A stretch of DNA of 64,000 nt, taken from Kryptolebias marmoratus (Eukaryota > Chordata > Actinopteri > Cyprinodontiformes > Rivulidae). The stretch lies in assembly GCF_001649575.2 (NCBI RefSeq), contig NC_051431.1, positions 5,093,551 through 5,157,550 on the forward strand. Reading direction: 5' to 3'. Below, in pieces: positions 1 to 12,084 of the stretch; position 1 is the stretch's first letter, and every line of letters begins with the position of its first letter. The position numbers and the translations under genes were made by a program. Under the pieces are notes generated by a model, which was not told the DNA's origin, searched no databases, and worked only from the letters and a program-made list of their open reading frames with translations.

Positions 1-216
1 CAGGCTGGTCAACAGAGGTGATCAGGTCTTTAGTTGTTCTGAGGTCCAGGCTGGTCCACAGAGGTGATCAGTTCTTTAGTTGTCCTGGGGTCCAGGCTGG
101 TCCACAGAGGTGATCAGGTCTTTAGTTGTCCTGGGGTCCAGGCTGGTCCACAGAGGTGATCAGGTCTTTAGTTGTCCTGGGGTCCACGCTGGTCCACAGA
201 GGTGATCAGGTCTTTT
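1..216. repeat. 46-bp minisatellite, truncated by the window edge
   Basis: About 4.7 head-to-tail copies of a 46-bp unit start at 1, 47, 93, 139 and 185. The unit begins CAGGCTGGTCCACAGAGG and ends CCTGGGGTC. Copies differ by one to a few bases, and the last decays into a T-rich stretch. The array enters from the left edge, so its true length is unknown. It lies 3' of the last MTUS exon seen here, probably in an intron of that gene. Confidence 0.95.
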
Positions 217-584
217 TTCTTCATACCAGACAAGCTTGAACTCTTGGTGTTTTTAAGTCTCATCCTAAAACATATTTGTACTCACTGGCTTTTATTAGAA
301 TATCGGAGATGCCATTTGTGCATGATTTTATTGGGTTTTTTTATGTCTTACATTTATAATTTTTTTAGTTTTGTTTGAATTTATGGTCTCATGTTTAGTA
401 TTGTCTTTGAACTATTTATTGTTTTGTGTGCAGCACTTTGGCCAATGACAACTGTTTTTTAAATGTGCTTGATGACACATGACCTTCTAACTTCTCATTA
501 AAGCGATGTCACTTTTGAACTCAGGGGATTCAACTCATTTTCTCAAGAGACTAAAATAAAAACCTTGATCAGAGGCCAACCTTT

Positions 585-735
585 CTTCAATTGTTTTTTT
601 TTTTTTTTTTAACAACAACTTTACCATATTTTTCAGTGGTTTTGAAAACTAGGGAAGTTGCATTTCCTGCAAAAATGCAGCATGAATGTTGATTTCTGAA
701 TGACTTTGCTGAAGAAACTAAAGGAACGTTTATCT
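585..735. repeat. Fragment of the TTTTAGCTA-rich dispersed repeat family
   Basis: The stretch around 655-715 shares the core TTTCCTGCAAAAATGCAG followed by a GAATGTTGATTTCTGAATGAC-like segment with 31185-31275 and, more distantly, with 24205-24260 and (reverse orientation) 11400-11480. The CTGCA-AAAA-TGCAG part is a small perfect palindrome. Type of element unknown. Confidence 0.6.
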
Positions 736-850
736 GTTTGAACATTAAATATACTGTCTTTGTAGTGTATTCAATTGAATAAAGATTGAAAAGGATTTGC
801 AAATCATCATATCCTGTTTTTATTTATGTTTTACACAACATTTTCCCTAC
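715..850 (+). mobile_element. 3' fragment of the 1.2-kb inverted-repeat DNA transposon family
   Basis: This piece carries the block GATTTGCAAATC followed by CTGTTTTTATTTATGTTTTACACAAC. The same block sits next to the terminal inverted repeats of the elements at 26675-27863 (right end) and 58786-59545 (left end, reversed). Only the 3' end is present and the last terminal bases are lost. Confidence 0.7.
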
Positions 851-1469
851 CCCCAAGCATGTTAGCACATATTCACACACACAATCACAGGAATCATGTG
901 GTTAAAAGACAGAAAAACATTGAACTCTGATGTAATAATTGTAAACACAAACTTAAAGAGATGTGGGGCTGAACCGAGTGGGGAGCAGTTTTGTGATAAA
1001 ACACTGCGGTGTTGGGGGTCGGAGTAGATTGAGCTTAAAGCTCCACATCTGGAGTGAGTGGACTCTGGTTCCTAAAATACAACATGGCAGCTCCCATAAA
1101 GTCCTGCTGGCTTCAACTCCCAACAATAAGAGAAGGCAGGGACTCTTGGTCTAATAGTTAAATATCCTGTATGTTGCTGCTCTCAGCAGGAAGAATTAGG
1201 GACTTATGACTGGATCTGATGCTGAACTAATACCATGTTTGAATATCAAATTATTTTTGACATGTGAAGTATTTTAGATTTGTTGGAATATATAAGAAAA
1301 GGGCTCTAATGTGCACTGGTTTACATCTCAGTGCTGCATTGTGCAGGAAGTTAATCTGTGAAATACTACCATTCATCTTTAAATGGGATTTCACACCAAA
1401 AGAAAAAGTAAAAATATATTTTTATTTTAAACTTAAAATTAAAACCATTTCAAGAAATTCTACAAATAA

Positions 1470-1536
1470 CATCCATCCATCCATCCATCCATCCATCCAT
1501 CCATCCATCCATCCATCCATCCATCCATCCATCCAT
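1470..1536. repeat. (ATCC)n microsatellite
   Basis: About 16 perfect tetranucleotide copies ending in CCATGCATCC. Comparable ATCC/GGAT tracts flank the dispersed repeats at 25165 and 41860. Confidence 0.97.
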
Positions 1537-3374
1537 GCATCCACTCTCTGTCAGAGTAGTAAGTGAAGAGTCACAAACCAGACAGACTGAATTACTTATA
1601 AAATATTCAGCTTCTCAATCAATGGTGGTGCTGACACAGGCTGCACATTCTGCAGGTAATATAACACTTCAAAAAAAAAAAAGCTTGTGTCCTTGAATTA
1701 TAACAGCATTACTGTGACCTGAGAATGAACAGGATAGTGGCTCACAGAGGCTGGAGTCACAACTAAAACTGAAGCAGGAATATCTCCAATGAGGTATCAC
1801 ATTTAAGTGATTCTAAGTGCAGACATGACAGCTGTATAACACAATCTGAAATGCACATGTTTTGTGTGTCATTTTGAGAGGGAATGCAGTAAGTTTTCTT
1901 GCTGCAGCAGTCTGAAGTCACCTGGGAGAGTCAGCAGAAACAGAGACAGGCCGAGCAGAGGAGCTGCTAACAGAGGAGCTGCAGGCTGAGTGTGTGCTTG
2001 GATTTTTCTGCATGTGTGTGGATAAATCCAACCCCTACAATAAGTATTCTCTTTAGCAGGAAGAAGATGGAGAGAACGCTTTTGGTTGTGAATGACGATG
2101 TAAATTCTGAAGCGACAGGACTTCTTTTCTGTTCGTTGAAAACATTTTGCGACTTAGCTGAGGAGTTTTCTTAATTTAAATAAAATTCATATGTACTTTT
2201 CGTGTTGCTTTCATTTTATTACCAGATGTATGATTTAATCCTGGTAATAATCCACCTGTAGCTACAATAAACTGGATTGTCTTTTATGTGACCTTATCAG
2301 CTGCTCAAATAAGAGGATGTTTGTGAAGCAGCCTTTTCTTTACATCATCACTTTATGCTGCATTGAAATTTTAGAGACTTTGTTTGCAGGCATTAATTTT
2401 TACAAATCTGTGGTTTGGTCCTACTTTAGCCCTTTAATTAAGCTGAGATTTGGAATTTGATTGAGACATTTTGGAATCTAGATCCCCTTCCAGATATTCT
2501 TTTTAGTTTGGGATTATTTTCCTGCTGCGTGATCCAACATGGGCCAAAGTTAAACTGTTCAATGACTGAATACTAGACCCAAATCATCAACAACTAGTAT
2601 TGTGTTTGACAGCTGGTATGAGGTGTTTATACCAATATGTTGTGCTTATTTTTCACCAAACATAACCTTGTGCATTATGACTAAACATCTGCACTTTGGC
2701 CTTTTTTATTGTCATACTCTGAGTGCAACTCAGTGATCTACAGCAGCCCTAACTACACAGAATTTAAATTGTCCATCTTTCCATTACAGCAGCCTGCAGC
2801 ACAACTGAATATACTGAGCATACAGTTTAATAATAACAAGCTCTTCCCAAGCTGACTGGACAGATGAATTCCATATGCCACCTGACGCCTGATGTTTATG
2901 ATGGCATCCTCTTCTCTGAGAGGATGTTACATATTTTTGGAGTAAATCCCTGTTGAATGTGGCTGTATTTGATATACATATGGCTGCTACTAATGGTGCA
3001 GCCCTCCTGAGCCAACAGCCTGAAGGGAAACACTGCTGTGAAAGCTGCCAGTCATTTATCTTCTGTCTGAGCTACTTCCAAACATTTTACTATTGAATAG
3101 ACACCCATTTTACCACTGAAGCTTAATTAGAATGAGGCCTTTTGCTGCCAAAAATGAAGTGAATTCTAAATTAAGCAACAAAAACAACAACAAATGAGTG
3201 AAGACAAGGTTCCCTTAGTATTACAGTAACTGAAGACAGAGATAACAGGCAAAACAAGTAGAGTTACAGATGGCATTAAACATGAATGTGGAATATTCCT
3301 GTAATCAAACACACTGCCTGACACCTTATGGTTTTTGATTAGATTTAACATTAATTACCAGTGGTGCAACTCAC
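1537..3374. other. Non-coding stretch downstream of the last MTUS exon seen
   Basis: I searched for the large downstream MTUS exons that encode the conserved C-terminal coiled coil and found none, so these must lie left of the window. The stretch 1900-2060 is a little richer in GC and purine-rich (GAGGAGCTGC repeated) but has no coherent frame. Nothing else recognised. Confidence 0.5.
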
Positions 3375-3587
3375 AGTGAGCGGGTCGGCAGGGATCGCTG
3401 CTGCTGCTGTCACTGGACTGGTTGCTGGAAACAGACGAGACGCTGGAGCACCGGATGACGCCCAGGGCAGCCAGACGAGCAGCTGGAAGGCTGGAGAAAC
3501 CTGGTGGACGTAGACCGGACTGGCCTGATTTCAGCAGGAGGCTTTTGGGAGTGGTTTCTGGACTGGACCACTTCTGCTCATTGAGAC
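3375..3587 (-). CDS. mtus2: MTUS coding exon 3
   Basis: 213 bp, entering in phase 1 and leaving in phase 1. The acceptor is GTCAAG before GTCTCAATGAG and the donor is GTGAGT. It encodes the conserved SGLRPPGFSSLPAARLAA segment and a Ser-rich run (SSSDP). The next exon is not in the window. Confidence 0.85.
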
Positions 3588-6325
3588 CTTGACAAAAACA
3601 AAACAAAACAAAAAATGCAACACTGCCTTAGAAATACAGCAAGAAAAAAGATTAAATGAAACTGATTTTGAAATGTAGTACTGTTTTTTTTTAATTCTGT
3701 CACGCCTGCAGAGTAATCAACAAAGACTAATTTGTTTTACACTGAAATGAGAATATATATATGATTTACTCTTAGATTTATGAAGAAAGACTAAGCAATT
3801 TATTTACATAAATATCACACCACAGAGATGTTTACTTAAAGGCTTTCATGCCAGTTTTACACACCAATTAAATGTAAAACTACCTTAATTCAGCAACAAA
3901 AATGCACATATTCAAAGGAACACATAGGATGAGTAGATCAACACCTGAAAATTCACATGTGCTGTGCAAGTTGGTAGAACTCTGATATCAAAAGCTGTGA
4001 ACTTCAAAGACTCAGGGTGCTACAAGCTAAATTTAGCTCTGAGCATGACATGAATAATGTGTAGTAAATCATTCAAAAGAGTGAAGAAGCTCCTCTGCAG
4101 CTTGACAGCTTGGAAAAAATGATATTTAAAGGATGCTCAGAGGGACAGTTGAACCCTGTATGAATAATTTGCCTGGACGGGGCAGATTATCTCACCTGCC
4201 TGATCTTGGTAGCCTGTAGTGGACACTCTGGCTGCCTGAGTAGACTGGCATGGAGCTGCAGCTGACTTTTGACCACTTTGCTGAACCCTTGTCTTGGCTG
4301 CAGGCTGCCTGGTGATGGCCCCCAACCCCAGCTGAGGCCTAAGTGCTCTGGGTGAACGGTAGATGCCTCCAGCTTCTTGGGAAACGTGCTAATAAGGGAC
4401 AAAACAGATAGTCAGACATGGTCACATTTGCTAATGTTAGTAATAAAAAAATAGAGAGTAATAATTGATTAATAGATTAAACCTTTTGCAGATTTATGCC
4501 ATTTATGCCATGCCCTGTGAGTAAATCAAATCCAGAGTTCACCTCTCACCTCTTGCAGGTATTTCTTTGACATTTCCTCATGGAAGCTCTCAGATTTTCC
4601 ATTCAGCCTTTGGGGAAAAGTGCTGCTCGGAGGTTTGGCCCCACTCACAGCAGTTCCTGGAGGATAACACCCTGCTTTCTGCATCTCCTGTCGATATTTG
4701 TCCAACAGCAGATTGGAGCAGCTGAGCACTGGTGTGGATTTAGATTGAGGAACACTTTTGGAGTCTTTGTGAGCTGGCAGGCTGGAGTAAGAAGACAGCC
4801 GTGGTGGTGTTGTAGAGGCTTCCTGTTGGGCATCTTGTGGTTTTGCTTGCATGTTCTTCCGAACGTACGTAATTATTTTTGGTCTGACATTTTTGGGTTT
4901 CTGGGGTGGTTCGACCTCTCTCTGTTGTGGCATGATTGGTTTGGGAATTCCACTGTTTATGCTTGTTTTATTTGGAGGCTTGATATTTTGACTTCTAAGA
5001 GAAGAGTCACTGCGCTCAAAACTCAGTGACCTTGTGCTCTGGGCTTTGGCTGGAGAAGCAGATGGTTGTCTTTTGGGTGAGCAGGAGGTAGTTTTAGGGG
5101 ATGCAGTAGTTGCTGTTCGAACTGGGCTTCCCCACGGCTTCCTCGTCTCCAGAGATGAAGACTGGGAGGTGACCATGTTTTCAGAGGAGGCCTGCTTTTT
5201 TAAAGAATTATCAAAAGAGAGCTGCTTCTTTAAAGTATTGTCAAATGAAGGCTGCTTCTTAAAGTTCTTGTCAAAAGAGTTTTGCTTCTTTAGAGTGTTA
5301 TCAAAAGAGCCTTGTTTTCTTATGGCTTTGTATTCACTTGCTGACTGAGTCCCTTTTGCACCTGTTTGGACTGGCCTGATCAAATCAGGGGTTTCGTCAG
5401 CCTGTGTGCTTTTATCCAGTTTCATGTTGCCTTCTTCATGTGACTTTGTTGTGGAGGACAAAGCTTTAAAAGTACAATCAGAAATGGCGTTCTCTGCTGG
5501 ATTCTTCTGGTTTTTGTTCTTTTTGTGCTCATCACTTACATCCTTGCATAAAACTCCATTGTTCAGCTGCGTCTGTGAAACAACATCCTCTGATTGAGGC
5601 ACTGAATTCAAATTCATGTCCAGATCTTGCTGGTGCAATGTGTTTTTTTTAGCAAGGAAAGAGGGCTCATCGGCTCCTTGAGAGGTCTTGACTCTCTCGG
5701 AGTCGGTGCTGCAGATTTGGGAAGCCAGGGTCAGGTCCTCTGAGATGGCTGAGTGAGAACCAGAAGCAATGTGCCAGGAGTCTGTCGTTTGAGTTGTGGT
5801 GGCAGCGCTTAAAATGGTGGACGGACAGGTTACAAAGACATCAGTTTCAGAACTGAGCTCAGTTCTGGACACCTGTTTACCCTCAGAGATGTGAGATGCA
5901 GTTGATTCCTGCTCACCACCAACATGCAGAATGGACTTTGACCCTTCTTGGCTTGAATCATCTGCTATCTCTCCTGCTGTGGCTTTACTGCATGATGAAA
6001 GCTGCTCTTGAACTTCCTTCCGCTCTGCAAGCCCAACAAAGTCCTCTCCTTCCTCGACCAGATAAGCTTCCAGCTCCTGACACTCCAGCATCTCAAACTC
6101 AGCCAGCTCGGGATCATCACACTGAGAGTCGGTACCCCAAATGATGACCTTATCTTCCTCTGCTGTCTCAGTCATTAACCCAGACAGAGAGCCAATATCT
6201 TCAGTTCTCCTGCCGTCTTTTGTCTGAACATCATTTGCATTTGCATCACCAGTACCCAGTTTACCACCCCTCTGGTTGTTATTCCTCAGCTCCCCATCTC
6301 CAAGAGGCTCTGCTCGATCACACAT
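3375..6325 (-). CDS. mtus2: MTUS-family microtubule plus-end protein, N-terminal coding part (partial; 3' exons off window)
   Basis: Three exons join in frame: 6325-4550 (start exon), 4388-4196 and 3587-3375. Seen: an acidic, Ser/Thr-rich N-terminal region of about 330 residues; five 10-residue KKQxSFDN-type repeats (residues 336-385); an SGIP motif (458-461), which fits the SxIP consensus for EB1-family plus-end proteins; the block RPKIITYVRK (about 478-487); then RALRPQLGLGA in exon 2, and SGLRPPGFSSLPAARLAA with SVSSVSSNQS in exon 3. The last three blocks are hallmarks of MTUS1/MTUS2 (ATIP/TIP150) proteins, which bind microtubules and EB1. Family C-termini carry a long coiled coil, not in this window. 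The chosen ATG at 6325 follows an in-frame stop. Exon 1 runs back to an acceptor after 6537, so an upstream 5' UTR exon exists. MTUS2 is preferred over MTUS1 only because the neighbour is slc7a1; protein similarity alone does not decide. Confidence 0.82.
4196..4388 (-). CDS. mtus2: MTUS coding exon 2
   Basis: 193 bp, starting in phase 0 after TTATTAG and ending in phase 1 at donor GTGAGA. It encodes GGIYRSPRALRPQLGLGA followed by a basic, Gln/Ala-rich stretch. An overlapping frame in the same exon is also open but lacks the family block, so it is not the one used. Confidence 0.85.
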
Positions 6326-6537
6326 TATGGAAACAGCTTTCGGTTTATGGCACCTTCAAGAGCAGTTTGAAATCAGCCATCCATGGCAGCCGTTATGAAA
6401 ACTCAGCTCCACTCAATAATGAGTCTTAGATGGACAGGAATCGAATAAACTGACATGTTTTTGCCAGTATTCCAGGACTCAGAATGTCAAAGATCATGGT
6501 GAATTTGGAGGATTCCAAAAGATCTGGTGTTGCTAAC
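4550..6537 (-). CDS. mtus2: MTUS large 5' exon (coding from 6325)
   Basis: The exon begins after a strong acceptor at 6538-6540, preceded by a long T-rich tract and TTTCTACAG. It has about 212 bp of 5' UTR, then 592 codons, and ends at CTGCAAGAG|GTGAGA (phase 0). A large 5' coding exon carrying the divergent N-terminus is typical of long MTUS isoforms. Confidence 0.8.
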
Positions 6538-8328
6538 CTGTAGAAACAGCAAGAAAAAAAAAAAACAAATAAAACACTCATTACCAAAAAATAAATAAAA
6601 ATCAACATTGTACTGGAGATAAAACCCAGTAAGATGACCATATCTGTGGGTCAATAGATTAAATGCTGTTAGTTTCTTACATTTCTTCAGGACTTAAGAG
6701 CACAAACTCTCCAGCAGCATGACTCCATAAAGAAAAGTGTCAGTATCTTTTCTGTCCTGCCTATTTTTTAAAATTTCTTGTGAAAATTATATTAATAGAG
6801 TTTAAAAAAATGAATTCAGAAAAAAAAAAACAATCAGTGACTTACTAACCTTAAATTTGCCTGATGCAGTGAGGCCGAGGACTTAGTAAACTAAAAGAAT
6901 GTTATGGTGCATTTGTGAGACATATTCTGATTAGATATCATATATCTGTATCCTGTTTGTGTGAATGAATATATCAAAATATTTAGCTCAATCAGGAATA
7001 GTGTGTTGTAACTATTGGTTATAGTAAAATTTATGCTTAAATAAAAATTTCCTTAGAAATACATTGATATCTTGTTTTACAGAAAATGTCAGGTTATCGT
7101 TATCTTTATTTCTTTCTGTTTAAACACCAGTCAGACAACTTATGCATTCTGTTCATTCAGCTGTTTTTTGTGCAATCCCCAGCAGTTTTCTTGAGCGCTG
7201 CTCACCTCTGAACACTTCAGTTAAAGCAACAAAGACACAACCTCCCACAAGATGCGCAGGCAACAGCTCATCACTGTCTGACGTGAAAAGGAGCATTGTG
7301 TTGTCGTCTGTTCAGAGGAGAGTGATCGAAGCATAATGAATTCATACTGAGGTGCAGAACAGGTGGCTGTTAGGTCTATTAAAGGATCTATTCGCTTTGA
7401 AAAAGGCCACATTCTTAGCATCTACATGTAATTACAAAGACAAGAGGCCACCTCTGACTAGCTGAGTACCACTCATGTTTTTGATGTTCATATTTGATGA
7501 CTTATTTTGCATTTGCTTTTTAATAAAGAAGTTTAATGGTCATCCTCTGAGGATATTCAAACCGAAAGCTGCCTGGACCTCTGAAATGAGAAATTTGGCA
7601 AAACAGAAATCGTAAAAAATATGTACGTGTAGGATGAAAACATGCAAGCCCCTAGAGCTCCCAAAGCATCAAAGCAAAATTCTTTATTCCTTTAGTGCTA
7701 CATTGACAAATTATTAACTTGACTTTGCAATATTTCTCCAGACTTTTTGTTTTGCTCCATCCTCTTAACTTTTTAAGATCCCACTGATCCTGAACTGTTG
7801 GTGTGTTGGTTTGGTCAACCTATGACATGCAGATAGTTCTTGTGCAAACACTACAAAAACAAGTGTAATTGGCCAAAACCAGTATCCTGTTGTGCCTGTG
7901 AGCACAGCTGCAGCTGCTCAGCTCTTTGTGCTGCTGAAGTTGTGGTTGTGTGATGTTTATGGTCTGAAATCTATCTGCTGCTAAAAATGGTCTTAGGAGC
8001 TTTTGTCCATAAACCAGCCAAAGATTTCTTTGAACCTATGGTGCTTCTTCCACAGGCAGCATCAGTACATCAATCAGCCAGCAACATCACCACTGTACAT
8101 TTAATATGACAACCATCAAAAACACAGCCATAATAATGTCACAGCCATAATAACAACAGCACAGTCACGCTGAAACTGCAAAGACAGCTGTGTCAACCAG
8201 ACGCTGCAGTTAGAATCACATATCAGAAAATCCCTGTCTGTGGTTTCCTCTCTTCCCTGGTAGAAGCTGTGGCTACAGTTGAGGTTCCACAATCAAAGAA
8301 GCTGGCAAAGACTGTAGCTGTTATTATT

Positions 8329-8367
8329 ATTTTGATGGGGTTTCGCAGCTAGAAACCCCATCAAAAT
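8329..8367. repeat. Perfect 16-bp inverted repeat (hairpin)
   Basis: ATTTTGATGGGGTTTC at 8329-8344 is exactly complementary to GAAACCCCATCAAAAT at 8352-8367 across a 7-base loop (GCAGCTA). This could be a remnant of a palindromic miniature element or a folded RNA. It follows a short TTATTATT tract. Confidence 0.9.
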
Positions 8368-9329
8368 GTGGTTTCAACCGGGTCAGGGTTGCTTTAAAGT
8401 CTTTTTTTTTATTATGAAGTCCATGAGTTAACTATCTTGTTATCTGAAGAAAACCAAATTAGTTTTATCTCATTGTCTTTTTCTTAAAAGAATAGAGTGA
8501 TGATGATGCAAGAAGAAGTGGCTCTTGTGTTAAACCCAGTTTCATTGTTTAGTAGTGTTTGAGGCTAATATCAGGAGAGTGTCTAAAACCAACAAAACCA
8601 ATCTGAACTGCTTTTATCTCATAAGATCATGTCTACCAGTAAAGGCTGCTCAGTTGTTTGTGCGTGCTACGACTCCATCACATCTATCCACTTGTGTAAT
8701 TGCTTGAGGCTGAGCAACTCAGTTTGCTATGTACAGTGGCCGGCAGGTGAAAACGTGCAGCAAATGGTGAAACGTGCTATAAACACATGAATGATGGCAA
8801 CTGTAAAACACAGAAAAACAGAAAAACAAATGCAACATAAAATGGCTGCAAAAGTAAAATACTGCAATCACACAAAACAGACAGGAACAAAAACGTACAA
8901 CCAGCAAATAGATTGCAAAGGAAAATATACTGCAAATACCAAAAACCCTGAAAACACCAAACTCACTCCACAAAACAGACCAGACCAGACCAGCAGGGGG
9001 ACTCCAGGTTGGATATTGGATTCAGTGGCGTCTCGCTGCCGTTTCACTCTGTGCTCAGTGAGGTTTTGGTCAGCCCACCTCCGTGTCTCTCTTCTTCACT
9101 TAGAGACCATCAACATATTACTGAACCAATGACACTTGAGAAACAAAAATTAAATAACCTCCATGTCGTGTGAACTTCTGACCAAGAGTTAATGTTGAAT
9201 TGCTTTTTTAGACTCACCTAGTTTTATCTGATTTTAAAGCACTTTTTTCATTTTTATTTTATTTTATTATTTTTTTTATTAAAGATTTATGGGTTTTTTT
9301 TTCTCAATAGCTTCCATGTTTTTGGACCA

Positions 9330-9415
9330 GGTGATGAAAAATTAATGTTTCATTAGGTGGGTGTGTCTCATTAGTCCAGTCTAACGAAACAATTCAACAT
9401 TAATTTTTCATCACC
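9330..9415. repeat. Foldback with perfect 20-bp arms
   Basis: GGTGATGAAAAATTAATGTT (9330-9349) is the exact reverse complement of 9396-9415. Part of the 46-base loop pairs further (GTTTCATTAG near 9347 with CTAACGAAAC near 9381), so an imperfect stem of about 30 bp can form. Probably a miniature transposon remnant. Confidence 0.9.
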
Positions 9416-10204
9416 AAAGTAAAGCAGTTCTTTTGTATGGTAAATAAACAGGTAAAGTTTGTTAGAAAATGTCAAAATAAATTTTCGGTCTGAGCACATG
9501 GCAGCAAATGTGATTAACTCCAGTAGTTAAGTGTAATAATGGCCACATGATCAAGAGCAGTTCACTTGTTCTGATATAATCTGTAGCTCAGGTGGTGTCA
9601 TTGTTGGTCTAAACCAGCAGCAGGCTTTTACAGCCATTTCTTTTCATCTTTTTAGCCAAAGAACAAAAAAATTGATGTCTGCAGAAGATTTACTGAGATG
9701 ATTCTTCAACAAAAAGCCCTCTTATCTCAGGCTTTCTCATAAATCCACACGTGTATTAATTCTCTCCTCACCACAGCTTTGCACCCATTAAGTTCTGATC
9801 GACAAGTTCCTTTAGCATCAAAATTCTAACTAGAAATTTAAAAGTAAAATCTCCAACTGACATGCTTCATTAGTGCAGTTATTTTCTCTACAAAACAGAA
9901 AACCATGGAGGTTTAAAGGAACTAAAGTTAAGCAAAATCTGGAACAGAGCTTCAAAAAGGTCTTTGTTAGATTCACCAGCCAGTAGGCATAAAAACTGGC
10001 TGACTATCGCTCCAGTTCATGCATTTGTTCTTCATTTGTGTCCTAATAAATTCACTTCCACCGCCGGAAACAGCTTCTCATTTCCCATTTGAATATTATT
10101 TGATGCACGCCTGGAAAGAGGAGAGGAATCTCTACCTGCGACAAGCGTGCTGAGTTTTCATGTTTAACTTGTATAAACTAAACAGAATATACAGAGAGTG
10201 TCTA

Positions 10205-10232
10205 AATGTGTGTGTGTGTGTGTGTGTGTGTG
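10205..10232. repeat. (TG)n microsatellite
   Basis: An uninterrupted TG run of about 13 units. Confidence 0.95.
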
Positions 10233-11079
10233 GTGCAGACAGAGTAAATGCTGTGTCAGCAGGTGCTCTGCAGCAGAAAGACGGATAAATCAGATCCCTT
10301 TACACCTGCCTCACCCACGAATTCCTGTCAGGTTTCACCGTGCAGAAAACATAAACTCGTTTCTGATCTTCTTAGATAATGGTTCAAGCAAATAAATTCT
10401 TATATAAATATAAATATAAATAGAATAAACCCTGATTTATTTTATGAAATGGCCATTATTAGCCGTTTTTATTGCTGGCATCAAATGTTTGATTCATTGA
10501 TGCTGTTTTTAAAAAACACTCCAGCAGGTTTCTGTCTGTCCTAAAGCTAATTAAAAACCTAACATGCATTGAAGAAATGCATATTACCTGCTCAAACGAT
10601 ACAGCAAGAACTGTCAGCGCTGAGAGTATGTATTAGGAATGACACTTATTTACTACCACATCAAACTTTAGCTCAATAACTTTAAAACTGACTGACTTGT
10701 GTGTCTAAAAGAGTTTGTGACCTCGTCAACATCTTGCACTTGATAAGTTTCACAGTAAGATCCCAAATCGCCTGAAGGCTTGTCGTCACAGTCAGGGTCA
10801 GAAAGATACTCGGCGCCTTTATGTTCCTGCGTTTTGCCTGAAGAACAACCTTGTCTGGAACCCGTCTTTGATAAGAATGTAGAAATTCAGAGATGAGATG
10901 ACCTCTGTGTTGCTTTTTTGAGTTTTGGGATTGTTTTCCTGGTTATAGTTTCTTCTGTGAGATTTTTGGACTCTATTCCACAGACTTTGTGCTGTTTTAC
11001 CACCCATGTATCCAAATGTTTGACTCGACAGGGAACAGTGTGATATGACACTAGTTTTTTGTACCTTTTATACTTTTCA

Positions 11080-11480
11080 AAGTATTTAACTTTACTTTAG
11101 TTAAACTAAAAATTACTTTAGAAATACACTAAGATCTCTTCATTTCCTACAAAATAGTTTTTTTCCTTAAAGTCAGCTTCAGCACATTTGCTCTATTTCT
11201 GTCTTCTTATGCTACTTTTAGCTACTATTCTGGCATTTCTAGCTACCATTTTGCTATATTTAGATAGTTTTGCTATTTTAAGTTTGTAGCTGTTGTTTTC
11301 TACCTTAGCTAAGGTTTTGCAAGTTTAAGTTTTTAGCTACACTTTTGGTTATTTTACCTTTTTCATTTTAAATTTAACAATTTAGTTTTAGCTTCTTCTC
11401 CAAATTTCAGCATTCACACTGCATTTTTCTCGTTTTCTCTGCGATTTTCTTCGGGATGTTTGGATGCTCCAGCCAGCCTG
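11080..11480 (+). repeat. TTTTAGCTA-rich dispersed repeat, copy 1
   Basis: Degenerate tandem TTTTAGCTA/TTTGCTA units (about 11205-11400) lie between a 5' block (GAAATACACTAAGATCTCTTC) and a 3' block (CAGCATTCACACTGCATTTTTC). The same order occurs at 55205-55760, partly at 28880-29215, and in reverse at 24180-24440. Confidence 0.7.
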
Positions 11481-12084
11481 TTTGCAGCCACTTGACGTGA
11501 ATGTTCTTCACACATCATAAAGTCTGAAACTCTCCTGGAGTAACGAGACAACCAGAGACGCCTGACAAGAGATCATTTTAAAGAAATGAGCCCCCGCCTG
11601 GTAACGGGCTTGTTTCTGCTGCAGCTGATTGTTTCCTTTTCCCTTAAATTAAATTTTAGCTCCAAATCAATTCAGCGCCGAGTCAAACCACAGAGCAGGG
11701 CAGCAGTATTTCTCAGCTCAGTGGTGACATGATGGATAGGATTCACTGGTTATTAAGTTTGAAAAAATGTAATCTATCTAGTATCAGAAGTAGTTTAGAG
11801 AAGAAAATAAGTGAGGAACAAACTGCCTCAATGGAAACGATCCAAAGTATTTTAAAACACTGTTTGCTTCAAACAACCTAAAAGGCCTTCCAGTATATTC
11901 CACCTGTCACTCTTAGTTCTGTGAAACTCACCTCCTCATTAAGGGCGTTTCATAACTTGATGGTTTCTTATGATGGTGGATGAAATAAAAGTCAATCAAA
12001 CATGCAGTGAAGAACCAAGTATTTAGATTTGTTTACATATTTATATAATTATTACTCCTTGGTAAGACTAGAAGAATACCTACA

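Larger units (their letters stand above)
217..1464. other. Non-coding stretch, probably MTUS intron
   Basis: AT-rich DNA with no recognisable exon on either strand. It contains two repeat fragments (585-735 and 715-850, listed separately). The remainder shows nothing I can identify. Open frames here are short and have no family resemblance or splice context. Confidence 0.5.

Noticed and set aside
1900..2180. Possible exon or promoter with GAGGAGCTGC repeats
   Set aside because: No consistent frame, no convincing splice sites, no family similarity.
4187..4402. Alternative minus frame in MTUS exon 2 (EHLGLSWGWGPSPG...)
   Set aside because: The other frame contains RALRPQLGLGA, the MTUS block, and matches the phases of exons 1 and 3.
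4580..5348. Two long plus-strand frames inside the MTUS start exon
   Set aside because: They are antisense shadows of the conserved MTUS frame and have no family similarity.
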